Positions 54,191 through 64,000 of a stretch of 64,000 nucleotides of DNA are shown in pieces (the first letter of the stretch is position 1; each line of letters starts with the position of its first letter). Below the pieces are notes generated by a model, which saw only the letters and a list, made by a program, of their open reading frames with translations, was not told the DNA's origin and made no database searches. Both the position numbers and the translations under genes were made by a program. Source of the stretch: Selaginella moellendorffii (taxonomy: Eukaryota > Streptophyta > Lycopodiopsida > Selaginellales > Selaginellaceae); NCBI RefSeq assembly GCF_000143415.4, contig NW_003314374.1, forward strand, positions 335,754 to 399,753, in the 5' to 3' direction.

Positions 54191-55625
54191 AAGCCCCAAA
54201 ATGAAGCTGAAAAGGTGCTATGTGGTAGTGGCCGAAGAAAAAGCCAAACGAGCATAACACATTTGGACTAAAAGCTCCGACTTAAAAGGTCGAGAGCGGG
54301 AGTGGAACTCTCAACAAAGTGCTTGAAGAACAAGCACGAAGTGAGCAATAATTAAGTCTCTAGAAAAGGGACATAGGAAGACCAACACATAACACGTGGA
54401 AGTGTTTGAGATGGAGTCCGAGATGGACCTAAGGTGGACTCGAGATGGAGTCCGAGATGGACCCGAGATGAAGTTCGAGATGGAATCCAAGATGGACCCA
54501 AGATGGAGTTTGAGATGGAGTCCGAGATAGACCCGAGATGGAGTCCGAGATGGAGTCCGAGTTGGAGTCCAAGATGAACCCAAGATGGAGTTCGAGATGG
54601 AGTTCGAGATAGACCCGAGATGGAGTCCAAGAAGGATAGCTTGGTGAAGTGTTCAAAAGTCAGCTTTAGTTCCCTAGGGAGATCAAATGGCAAATGCTCC
54701 CAGTCCAAGTGTGGGTGGCACTACCTACTTGGATACCTAGCATGGCTTAACAAAATCTCGCTCTAGGCCCACATCTAAAGCACCAAAAGGCGAAAGGTGG
54801 GAAGAGTACCCTTGAGGCTCTCATAAGGCTATGGTGTTCCGAAATGTTATTTGAAAGTCCCAGACTGTGAAAAGGAAGAGGAGCGGTCCTCTAGTGCAAT
54901 GACTAAGGATACGGTCACATGGTGAGGAAGTCCTAAAGGACAATGGAACTTAGTGGTTGGGTCTAGAGGCCTTGATTTAATGGCAGTGTTGGTGAACCTG
55001 GCCATGGATAGGATGGGACTTGGTGGGGATTGAAAGAGGGATATTGGGGAAGGCTGTTCCCCTTGTCTGTGGGCATCGTAAGGATGCTAAGGAGTGGATC
55101 TAAGATGATCAGTCATAGATGGATGGCCCAGTTTTGGAGAGACAGGACTGTGGTGCAAGTGGTATTGGACCATTAGTGCAGCAAAGGTGATTGGGTATGG
55201 CCTTAACATAATGGGCTACTATGTCGGTGGTAACACTTGCTTAAGCAACTTGAGTTCCTTTGTATTGTTGACAGGAATTTATTTAGATTGACTGGTGTGA
55301 TAGTTGGCATGAGCGAGTGTTTGTTGGTCTTATTGCATTCATTCAATTTTGTTGATTGTTCCTCAAGTTAAATCTGATAGATTTGGATGTTATTTCTTTC
55401 GGGTGATACATTCGCCAGCATTCTACTTGAGTGTTAGTCATGGGATTGGACACATGGAGCACTTCAACCAAATGCAAAGGTTGAGTGGCAAGGATGCCAT
55501 TCTTGAGGCTAGCCAGCCCCAAGTCCGGAATAGGACTTATGGAGGTTGTGAGTGAGACTCTTCCAAATGGTCGGAGGGGTGGTTAAGTGATTAAAGTAGA
55601 ATGGAAAATTTAGTCACTTATAATT
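54190..55625 (+). repeat. Dispersed repeat copy 3 with minisatellite (best preserved)
   Basis: Most complete copy of the family also found at 15640-17290, 19370-20600 and 62930-63670. Order: aagccccaaaatgaagct block, aagtgcttgaagaa, minisatellite (54409-54630), a block with caagtgtgggtggcac, the blocks cggtcacatggtgagg and ggatgctaagg, then tgggctactatgtcggtgg and gtagaatggaaaat. GC is higher than in the other copies. No coding sequence. Confidence 0.6.
54409..54630 (+). repeat. 12/11-bp minisatellite, third locus
   Basis: About 18 units alternating GAGATGGAGTCC (12 bp) and GAGATGGACCC (11 bp) with point changes. The clearest of the three loci. Confidence 0.88.
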
Positions 55626-55822
55626 TAACCCCAAATATCCCAAGACCCTTACTCAATCCTAAGATCACTCAGCCTAGTATTAATCAAACCCAAGAATGCT
55701 TAACCCCAAATATCCTAAGATACATACACCCCTATGATATATGCATACTGAAGAAATGGCAAATAACCATTTCAATCCAAATGCTAAAAGTTTTTATATA
55801 TTGTGATCATCCCTTTAAATGT

Positions 55823-58509
55823 TCAAACGAGCTGTTCCACCAAACCGTCTGATTGTGGATGATAAGCACTCATGAAACTATGGCATATCCTCAATCGAGA
55901 TGTCAAAACATGAAATGCCTTAGTCATAAATGCAGGACCATTATCCCATAAAATCCGCTCTGGACAAGAAACTTCTTGTAGCCGATCCAACACTTTACAA
56001 ACATTATGAATGTGTTCCTCCCACATCCCCTCTGAGTGGATCAAAACATCATCAATGAAGTTAGCAATCACCTCCAGTATATCGCAAAAAACCTCGTCCA
56101 TTATCCACTAGAAAGTCACTGGAGCATTGTTCAAACCAAATGCCATCACTAAGAACTGGTACAAACTAAACGGTGTATGAAAAACAGTCTTAGGAATATC
56201 TGCTTCGGCTATCTGTATTTGCTAGTACCCAGAAACAAGATCTAGCTTGGTAAACTAACGACTTCTCCCCAAACGATCTAAGAGATCAGCAGTGTGTGGA
56301 AGAGGGTACACATCTAGGATTGTCACTTCGTTTAATGGACAATAGTCGATGCAAAAAACGAATACTCTCATCAAGCATTATCACAAGATGAGGTTCATAT
56401 GCCTAAAGACTCCACAACTTTCAAATAACCCTGTTTTCTAACATCTTCTTGATGTTTACACATAAAATCTTGATCTCTTTGGATGATCAACGACAAATAA
56501 AACCTTGTTTGGTGAACATCTCTAGTTGGAATCAGATGACATGTGGCAATCTTGACCTTAGACGATAGGTCAAATTCAAAGAGATTGACATACTCCTTCA
56601 TGAGCCGGTCAATTGTTGCAACACAAAAACCATCGGAGGGATGGGAAAAGGGAAGAGTGGAATAAGATGAAAATATAAGAGGAAGTAATGGGAAGACAAA
56701 ATAATGAAAGTAGAGGTAGAAGCAAAGGGACAAAAATATACGGAAGTGAGAGGAATGGATGAAATTTAAGTAAATATGAGATAAAAGGGAGAAGCCTAAA
56801 AGTCACACTTGGCATGATTGCATTGCAACTAATCCATACCAAGAATAAGGTTAAAAGCTTGAGTTGGCACCACTTGCAATGACTACAACCCAAACTCAAA
56901 ATTACCCCATATACACAATTAAGTCCGCATCATCCTTTGCACATGCATATGTACAACCCTACCATAAAGAATGAAAACTAGCTCCACCACACGACACAAA
57001 TGTAGATGGCAATGTGTGGCAACAGGTCAAGCAATAGAAGATAAACTCGAATATGTATCAACCAACACAGAAAGAATAATAAGAGACCTCTTGTTATAAA
57101 AACGAGCTTGAAAAGTGAATATTAAATGAACTAGTGCTAAATGAACCCCTCAATGATACATTCAAAAGAAAGATGAAGGGGTCACTAACTTATTTGCGCA
57201 AAGTCCCTCCATTACTCGTGTGACTCTTCATTTCCCAGATGCATCTCAGTGTCTAGATCTTCCACTGCAACAGCACCAATAAAATGTTGTTAATGCCAAG
57301 GTCTCTATCCAAGAAATGGAGGTCACCAATCCAAAAAACGCTAACAACACTGATAAGTGTGACCAACTTCATCACACACCTATAGTGGACATCATGGCCA
57401 CGACCACATCTTTGTCCTAGTCTTGAACTCGAGCAGTAACAACATCAACCTCCATTGGAACATGACCATCTCCCACAAGAAGTGGAGCTGAAAGACGTGT
57501 AGCAAGAAGTGAAAGAGTAACATCTCATAACGTTGTGTTAAGTGAAAGGCATCATCAAGGGTGGCTAGAGCAAGTGTATGCACAAGTATTACCAAATCTT
57601 AACAAAGGGCTAACCATAACATTCCTAGCTTGATCCGTTTTGATATATTTGGCTTCGCATGAAGTAAGAGGCTTCGAAAACAAACACCAAATTGCATTAC
57701 CGACTCATATAGCCTTTAATAAAGACAATGCAATTGTTAGAAGGCATCATCACAATTGTCAGCATGTCCAAATATGCATTTGAAAACATCTGGGAGAATA
57801 CTCCAATCCTCATGAGTGGTTGTGCTTAAACCATTATACTATTGTAGTGTCATCCTTTGGAGACATATGGGAAACTCATGCAAACATTAAGCATCATCCT
57901 AGGAATGATATATGGCAATCACCATGAAGTGATTGAACGAATGATACAAAACATCCCTAGGATTCCCATGGAAGAACACCAGCCAAACGCAAGGATTAGC
58001 AGCAAGAGTAATAAGAGTTGTACCATGCACCATGAATGCTACCATCAATTGAGTTTAGTTATTCAATTGCAACCACATAACATTGAGCAATTATAGCAAC
58101 TGTTAAAGTTGAGTCAAAAGAGGAGAAAGCTACTACTTTGCCATGAAGATGAACAAAAAAGAAAAAGCAAGAGAGAAGAATTTGAAAAAAAACAATAAAA
58201 AAAGAAAGATCTAGACAATGCAAAAGCTAGATCTAAACAAAAATCCCAAAAGCAATAAGAAAAAGAAGATTTAAACAATGCAAAAGCTAGATTTAAGCTA
58301 AACTTCTAAATTCTAACACTCCTTAGGAACAATCACAGCTACCCCTCACCTCCACCAATGTGAGTGCACAGAGAATGGAAAAAGAATACAATAAATATAC
58401 ATATCAATTAGCCTAAAAACCATAGCTTATATATAGGAATGAGTGATCTACATTGAAATTAATCCAATAGCTATCAAAATCCCACTATGCTAATATTAGT
58501 ATATAACAT
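55823..58509 (-). mobile_element. Second copy of the 175-bp-LTR gypsy family, minus strand, deleted
   Basis: On the minus strand an LTR remnant (58509-58359, lacking about the first 30 bp) is followed by gag remains (58200-57390, with HLTQRYEM and the complement of gcaattgaacaacc), protease and RT remains (56900-56110, including DLSSKVKIATCHLIPTRD) and 56101-55823. The last piece reads MDEVFCDILEVIANFIDDVLIHSEG and then directly VSCPERILWDNGPAFM...HPQSDGLVEQLV. The intact FIDD box of RT is fused within about 20 residues to the integrase core, so thumb, RNase H and the zinc-binding region are deleted. It stops abruptly at 55823 with no 3' LTR. Confidence 0.85.
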
Positions 58510-59320
58510 TAGAAAAGCAAAAACTCACCTGAATAATCTATCAATTTGTGTAGAGCCATCAATAAGAGCTCATAGCCTTAATTTTCATTTTTCAACTTAA
58601 ACCCAAACAATTCAGTCCTAAATCTCAACTCTCACATCAACATTCAGGACCAAATGGTTTTATGGTGGCTAACTTAAAAACCATTTAATGGCGAAATGCT
58701 TAGATCTTAGGACATTTTGCCCTAAAATAGATCAAAGAAATGAGGGGTTTTTTGTGTAGTCAACTCCAAAGCTTCTTTGCTCTCATCAATGAAGATTATC
58801 CACTAGGGGATTTACACTTCAACAACTAAACAACATAAAATGGATGTGTTGAAACTTTGTCATTGCTTGTTGCAAGGTGGCACATGCTTAATCTTGAAGG
58901 CAACAACTAAACTCTTATAGCTACTCTAAAAGTCAGTAGAAAGCCAGAAATAATGGTAAGATTTTCAGTGCACGATCAAGACTGAAGGCCCATCAATGTC
59001 TTTCCTCATCAACATAGGTATGGTTCTCTTATACAGAATTTGACATTATTCTTGCTACTCTAGATGAGGATTACATCTTAGTGTTGAGGATCACAGGATC
59101 CAGTGATGGATTTTACAATGAATCTAGCAAGGCGAGTGTGTTCACTTTAATGGTTTTTGGTGTTTGGCAGTCCGGCAATCCACCAACCACATTATAGAAT
59201 ATCCTTGTTTATTCTATAACATAACTAGTAAAATGTAGATTTAAAATTACTTAAAGATTTAAAATTTTATTTTTATAAATCTTAAATAAAATTATAGAAC
59301 TCAATTTTTTTTTTATGTTC
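58510..59320. other. AT-rich intergenic, no gene recognised
   Basis: No domain, RNA gene or clear repeat could be supported. A T-run (59308-59317) borders the monooxygenase pseudogene. Confidence 0.4.
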
Positions 59321-60301
59321 TGTTGGACGAGCACGTTCCAGTTGATGAGATGGAGATCCTGCGGGTGACCGGCAGGATACATTGCTTGCCTCACCGCCGA
59401 GTTGATTTCATCGTGGTGCGGAATAGCACGACCTCACCGCCACACTGGAATCGCAGTGCCATCTTCCAGGCAGTAGTTGAGGAGCGCGTGGGAGCAATGG
59501 ATGTACAGAGCTGGGACGCGCAAGGCGAGGATGGATCTAGCTCTGCGAGAACTCGTCATCCGGACCCCATCATACCTGTTAGGCACCAGCTCAGGATAAT
59601 AGGATAAGGAAAGGGCCCTGCAATCAAGTGATCACCCCTTTAGCCAGTTGGGTTAGGGTGTAAGGGATAGGATCCTAACATTGGTATTAGAGCTCAGTTC
59701 GATTCTCGTGGCTGACGAGTGGGGCAAGAATATTCTGAAGGAATATTTAACATGGTGGATCTAGAGGGAGAACCAAAGTTTGGTAGACCCTAAGAAAAGG
59801 ACCATGGTGACCGAAGGGTGGCCTAAGTATGATCGCGGACGATCATTCCTTGACGAGGGGGAGGATTGTTAGGCACTAGGTCAGGATAATAGGATAAAGA
59901 AAGAGCCCTGCAATCAAGTGATCACCCCTTTAGCCAGTTGGCTTAGGGTGTAAGGGATAGGATCCTAACAATACCTCGTCACAAAGGTTTCCTTGCCATT
60001 GCGCGATCCACAGAATGTGACCTTGGTTGTCTTGGTGATGCTCGTGACCGATTTGATCACCGCCAAGAGGCCGACACTGATGCCATCCAAGGCGCGGCTG
60101 GCTGCACATCAATCCAATCCGTTGGAGAGGAAAGCTTGGGAGATCTATACCATTGGGACCGAGGCTGGTGGCCGTGGCAGCGTTCGCAATGAGGTTTGGG
60201 GATTTCTCGAAGACATGAGCTTGGATTTCTCGAGAATGTAGGCCTCCGGCGAGTGCAAGGCCGGCCAGCCCCGCACCAACTATGGCCACTTCCATCACCA
60301 T
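59321..60301 (-). pseudogene. FAD monooxygenase pseudogene split by a TRIM
   Basis: Truncated duplicate of the intact gene at 60886-62395. Exon 1 (about 60295-60170) reads MEVAIVGAGLAGLALAGGLHSREIQAHVFEKSPNLIANAATATSLGPN. The intron still has a GT (GTATAG) start and a TGTGCAG end. Exon 2 continues as LDGISVGLLAVIKSV-like sequence to 59971, is interrupted by the TRIM (59577-59970), then resumes at 59571 toward 59321 with small deletions and frame changes. Exons 3 to 5 are missing. The GxGxxG FAD motif is intact but the protein cannot be complete. Confidence 0.88.
59577..59970 (+). mobile_element. Complete TRIM retrotransposon
   Basis: Terminal-repeat retrotransposon in miniature, 394 bp. LTRs are 59577-59680 and 59867-59970, both 104 bp, TGTTAGGCAC...GGATCCTAACA, differing at only a few positions. 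The primer-binding site TGGTATTAGAGC (59682-59693) is one base from the initiator-Met tRNA type. The polypurine tract is cgagggggaggat (to 59866). The target-site duplication ATACC is at 59572-59576 and 59971-59975. The 186-bp internal part has no coding capacity, so it must move with proteins from another element. Confidence 0.95.
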
Positions 60302-60405
60302 GCGCGTGTTCTTGTGAAACAATCAAATAAAATCTGAACCAAATATTCCTGCATGCCCCTTGGTATTTTATTTTTCAGCAAGCTGGCTATGGTTTCACAT
60401 ACCAG

Positions 60406-60780
60406 TTACGCGGGGGATTGCTGGCGCTGGCCGTGATTGTCGAGAATAGAGGGGCACGAAGTAGACCTTGGCGGACTTTCCATTGCTCGTGCTCTGCTTG
60501 GAAGATTTTGGATGTGTTCTTGGTGGTTCTTGCTGTCCCCGTGGATTGTCTCATGTCCCGAGTTCTTGTCAATCTTGTCCGGAGGATCAAACATGGTCTG
60601 CCAGCCCGCGATGATCATCTCCTCTGGAGAATCCGTCTTCTTGAAGCTTGGCCTCATTTCCATGAGCTAAACAAAAGAGAGAAGAACATCTGACCAACTC
60701 CATCCTTAGAAAGATCGTTTGGCCCATCTTGTCTCATGGCTACAAAGTTGGCAATGTTGTTCTTCACCAAGAGTGATTAA
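60406..60780 (-). other. Possible exon fragments of an unrecognised gene
   Basis: On the minus strand a frame at 60663-60406 begins after a good pyrimidine-rich acceptor (ttttgtttag) with LMEMRPSFKKTDSPEEMIIAG and WQTMFDPPDKIDKNSGHETIHG, which has protein-like composition. Upstream, 60780-60690 gives NNIANFVAMRQDGPNDLSKDG. They could be two exons of one gene, but no start, end or family can be shown; it may be a pseudogene. Confidence 0.3.
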
Positions 60781-60885
60781 GGTAATGCATTCCATTCATT
60801 TAGGATTAGTAACTCACAGGGATCAAGTTCGACTACATTCAAACAACCCCTTGGCTCATATAGACTAAGAATATTTGCAACAATT

Positions 60886-62395
60886 TTACTTGAAGTATGT
60901 TGAATCTGGATCACCAGTCATGTTTACCGGGTAACTAGCGGCCCAGTGTTGAAACTCCTTCATCCGGCACCTCTGATCTGAGGGCGTCAACTGTGTCACC
61001 CAAGCCGGTATAAAGTCGGCTATGGAGGTTGTCTCTGCTGCGTAGTTTTGGAACTTTGTCAAGCGAGGGATTCGAAGCTCTTCATACCTGTTTGAAAGAA
61101 CCTTACGTTTTAAGTTCTGATCGTCGTGAGACTTCACACAACTTTACCTCATCACTGCTTGCTTGAGATCTTCCGGATTTGCAGCCGCGAGGGCGGGGGG
61201 GAGAAGCTCACAAAGCTGATGAGCGTCTTCGAAGGCTGTTCTTGCTCCTTGGCCGGGGCCCCAATGCATCGCATGAGCAGCTAAAATGAGAGGAGATTCA
61301 TGTAACTTCTCCACGCAAAACTTCGTCAAAAAAACTTACCATCGCCCATGAGCACCACCCTCTGATCCAGATCGCTCCAGTTCTCGAGTGGAATTCGGTC
61401 CTTGATTCTCCTCTGGAAAATCTGCCCCGCCTCGGTTGCTTCCACCGCGATTTTGAGCGGCTCCCACGCGGGAGACGAGCCCAGAAGCTTGTCAATCTCT
61501 TCCAGCACCCTCGCCTTGCCGGATTCATCGCAAAACCCCCCGCTGGATTCCTTCGCGGTGCTGCGATCCTCAACTCTAAACACCCACAGCGTGTAATCCT
61601 CGCCTAGAGCAGAAAGAACAGTGTCAACTGCCGTACAAGACCTAGATCATCCATACTGGAGGACCGTACCAGCGTCGACGAGGAAGCATAGCGATGGGCC
61701 GCTCCGGGTGATTGCGATCTGGTCTTGATCGTGCACCGAAAATCTCCCAGGATTGTGGACGAGCGCATTCCAATTGATGAGGTGGAGATCCCGCGGACGA
61801 TCGGCGGGATACATCGCTCGCCTCACCGCCGAGTTGATTCCATCGGCACCCACCACGAACTTGGCACGGATTATCGTGACCTCACCGCCGCATTGGAATC
61901 GCAGCGCCACGGATTGATCGTCCAGGAAGTAGTCGAGGAGCACGTGAGAGCAGTGAATGTACTGAGCTGGGACGCGCGAGGCGAGGATGGATCTGGCGCT
62001 GCGCCATTTCACGACGTAGAGCTCGTCCTCGCCATAGCTCGTCACTAGGGTTTTGTCACCAGCGCCATTGCGCGATCCACACAACGTGACCTTGGTCGTC
62101 TTGGTGAGGCTCGCGACCGACTTGATCGCCGCAGAGAGGCCGACACTGATCCCATCCAAGGCGCGGCTGGCTGCGCATCAATTCCATCGGGGAAAGATTG
62201 AGCGAGGAGATCTAGAAGAGATTTTGGGAGTATACCATTGGGGGCGAGGCTGATCGCCGTGGCTGTGTCCGCGATGAGGTTTGGGGATTTCTCGAACACG
62301 TGAGCTTGGATTCCTCGAGAATGTAGGCCCGCTGCGAGAGCAAGGCCGCCCAGCCCCGCGCCAACGATGGCCACTTCCATCACCGGCTTATCCAT
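60886..62395 (-). CDS. FAD-dependent monooxygenase (salicylate-hydroxylase/zeaxanthin-epoxidase-like)
   Basis: Group A flavoprotein monooxygenase; substrate unknown. Exons 62395-62236, 62170-61670, 61603-61340, 61280-61148 and 61087-60886 sum to 1260 nt, 419 residues. The FAD-binding VAIVGAGLGGLALAAGLHSR (GxGxxG) is at residues 7-26, then HVFEKSPN and SLAPNASRALDGISVGLS across the first intron. VVGADGINSAVR is the DG motif, and LMGDGAHAMHWGPGQGARTAFEDA is the GD motif that closes the FAD site. Splicing the first intron restores the family sequence; reading through gives a false longer frame. No signal or transit peptide is obvious. Introns are 59-67 bp. A truncated duplicate lies just downstream (59321-60301), indicating local duplication. 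Confidence 0.92.
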
Positions 62396-62399
62396 GCTC

Positions 62400-62925
62400 G
62401 AAGAACTCCCAGGAGAGGGCTTCGTACTTGGGACTTGTTCTTGTTAACACCGATTTGAGATATATCCGTTCCAAAACTATTTACTTAGTTATTATGTAGG
62501 TTAGCAAATGTTGGCCAGTTGACAACGCTTATTATTCAACACATGTCTCCTCTCAATGTCCATGTTTTTTTAATTTTCCTTGCTCCAATAGCAACAGTGC
62601 CATCTTGACTCTAACCTTAAGTGTTAAAGAATAGCTCTTAATATTTAGAAAAAAGAACTTTGCAAAAACATTCTACATACCTTTTCTACTCTTTGAAGTT
62701 CTATTGGACAACTTATCATAGTATCTGCTGTTAAGCTCACACCATAGTTGATACTTAGAGTCTAAAATTGCTTTGGTAGAGAGAAGAAAATAAATACATT
62801 CACTCATGTGTATATGTTGATCAATGGCTCTCACCCTGCTTGCTGTATCTTAGTGTCAAGAGTTTCCAGACCAACACCAGATTTTCCCCAAACCATTCTC
62901 CACTGTTATCATGTGTTAATAAAGG
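62400..62925. other. Intergenic, no gene recognised
   Basis: Upstream region of the monooxygenase gene; ordinary AT-rich plant intergenic DNA without a feature I can support. Confidence 0.35.
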
Positions 62926-62929
62926 TGTA

Positions 62930-63670
62930 AGTTGAGTAACCTTTGGGATAAATCAAATAGTCAATGCTTCTAATCAAGTGTGGGTGGCATTATCTATTTG
63001 GATATTTTACATGGCTCATTAGAACTTTATTTTAGCCATATGGTTGAGGCATTTTAGTGGTAGAAAATAAAGGGAGTATTTTCAAGATTCATGTTAGGCC
63101 ATGGTATTTTAAAATATCATCCCAAAATCTTGGACCATAAAAAGATAAAAAAGTGGTCCTTTTGCTTGGTGACATAGTTACATGGTAAAAAAATCCTAAA
63201 GGTTAATGGGACTTAATGGTTAAGCCTTTGGGCTTTAGGCTCATAGTGGTATTAACAAGCACTACCATGAATAGAAAGGGATTTAATAAGGACTAAATGA
63301 GAGATATCAAGGGATGGTGTTTTCTATGTCTTAGGCATTTTAAAGATGCTAAAGTGTGGTCATAAGATGACCACTTATGAATGAATAACCTAGTCTTGAA
63401 GAAATGGGGGTACTAATGAGATAAGGGCAAATGAATAATTTTAGCATAACAAGCTGAAATGTTAATGGTACTTTTGGGTGTTAAAAGTGAGAATAAACAC
63501 ATGGAAGACTTAGACTAAATGTGAAGTTGATGTGGTCTTGAAATCACATCTGGGGGTAAGTAAGTACCCTAAAACAGATAAGGACTTATAGCAGTTGTGA
63601 GTGATATTTCTTCAAAAGGTCAAAAGTTTAATTAAATGACTAAAGTAAAATGAAAACTTTAATCGTTTAC
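62930..63670 (+). repeat. Dispersed repeat copy 4, strongly AT-decayed
   Basis: Follows the second half of the family order seen at 54690-55620: caagtgtgggtggcattatc, ccatggtattttaaaatatc, agttacatggtaaa, gatgctaaagtgtgg, agcataacaagctga and gtaaaatgaaaac. The minisatellite part is absent. Most differences from copy 3 look like C-to-T or G-to-A. Confidence 0.55.
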
Positions 63671-63681
63671 ACATACTTAGT

Positions 63682-63820
63682 GATACACTACACTTTCATC
63701 CACAAACAGATGGTTTGGTAGAATGGCTTATTTAAACTTTCAAAGGGATTATCATGAAGTACATGAATTTTTAACATTTGGATTGGGATGGTTATTTATC
63801 ATTTCTTTAGCATGGTTATT
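63682..63820 (+). pseudogene. Integrase relic of the 175-bp-LTR gypsy family
   Basis: Translates as HPQTDGLVEWLI, stop, TFKGIIMKYMNF, stop, HLDWDGYLSFL, matching HPQSDGLVERLIWTFKGMIAKYVNFQHSDWDGYLPSL at 52810-52925. The second stop stands at a Gln codon. Confidence 0.75.
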
Positions 63821-64000
63821 GTAAGAGACTAAATTTTTCATTTTACTTTAGTCATTTAACCACGTCTTCAACCATTTGAAAAAGTCTCACTCACAACGTC
63901 TATAAGTTTTATTCCCCACATGGGGACATGCTAGCCCCATAAATGGCATCCAGTGTTGCGAATGCAACTTTAGGTATCAAAAATTATCTATCAGCCAATC
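63821..64000 (-). repeat. Reverse-orientation repeat block at the window edge
   Basis: 63821-63947 is the reverse complement of the end of the dispersed repeat (compare 17185-17290: gtgagtgagact, agatgccattcattgggct). From 63950 the motif gttgcgaatgcaactttagg recurs in plus orientation as at 19028 and 21777. It continues out of the window. Confidence 0.45.

Noticed and set aside
54409..54630. CRISPR-like regular array
   Set aside because: Units are contiguous and degenerate with no unique spacers, in a plant nuclear genome; it is a minisatellite.
55620..55730. Interstitial telomere repeats (taaccccaaat)
   Set aside because: Plant telomere units are CCCTAAA; the motif here is irregular and AT-rich, not a tandem telomeric array.
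62045..62235. Read-through N-terminal extension of the monooxygenase (frame through PKSLLDLLAQ)
   Set aside because: Splicing 62235-62171 restores the family sequence SLAPNASRALDGISVGL; the read-through frame loses it.

Overview
This window is nuclear DNA from a vascular plant and most resembles a lycophyte of the Selaginella moellendorffii type. The reasons are compact genes with many 45-110 bp introns, long intronless PPR genes of the land-plant type including a DYW protein, a plant cell-wall fucosyltransferase, chloroplast lipid-transfer and chloroplast GTPase genes, and short gene islands separated by AT-rich, nested LTR retrotransposons. The organism is inferred from style and protein similarity remembered by eye, not from a search.

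Layout. 1-2984: the 3' part of an HDA14-type histone deacetylase (+), convergent with a GT37 fucosyltransferase (-). 3190-4958: a decayed fragment of a SEC16 gene (-), abutting the 3' LTR of a large Tat/Athila-like Ty3-gypsy element (-, about 4971-13130) that carries an extra ORF after integrase. 13140-23830: nested, degraded retroelements. These include a chimeric TRIM-like element, a gypsy RNase H/integrase fragment, dispersed repeats carrying a 12/11-bp minisatellite, a diverged tandem duplication, and RT and integrase relics.

23936-48853 is the main gene island: TGD4 (+), a plastid class I aminotransferase (-), a PLS-type PPR (+), a DYW-type PPR (-), temperature-induced lipocalin (+), an X8 domain protein (-), a 6-phosphogluconolactonase-like propeller (-), two tRNA-Thr(CGU) genes (-), an aegerolysin-like gene (+), a small secreted repeat protein (-), an organellar-type 5'-3' exonuclease (+), a DnaJ-zinc-finger-like protein (+), a bHLH factor (+), a fragment copied from the DYW gene, a DAR-type circularly permuted GTPase (-) divergent from SF3B5 (+), and an unrecognised cysteine-motif protein (+).

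48890-64000: a gypsy element with 175-bp LTRs (49511-53677), dispersed repeats, a second copy of the same family on the minus strand with a different internal deletion, and a duplicated FAD monooxygenase. One monooxygenase copy is intact (60886-62395). The other is a pseudogene split by a complete 394-bp TRIM element with an ATACC target-site duplication. The end of the window is repeat relic.

The genes do not form one pathway. Themes are organelle function (PPRs, TGD4, 5'-3' exonuclease, DAR GTPase, aminotransferase) and housekeeping. The strongest structural stories are the two TRIM elements sharing one internal region but not the same 5' LTR, and pervasive Gln-to-stop and Asp-to-Asn decay in the retroelements.
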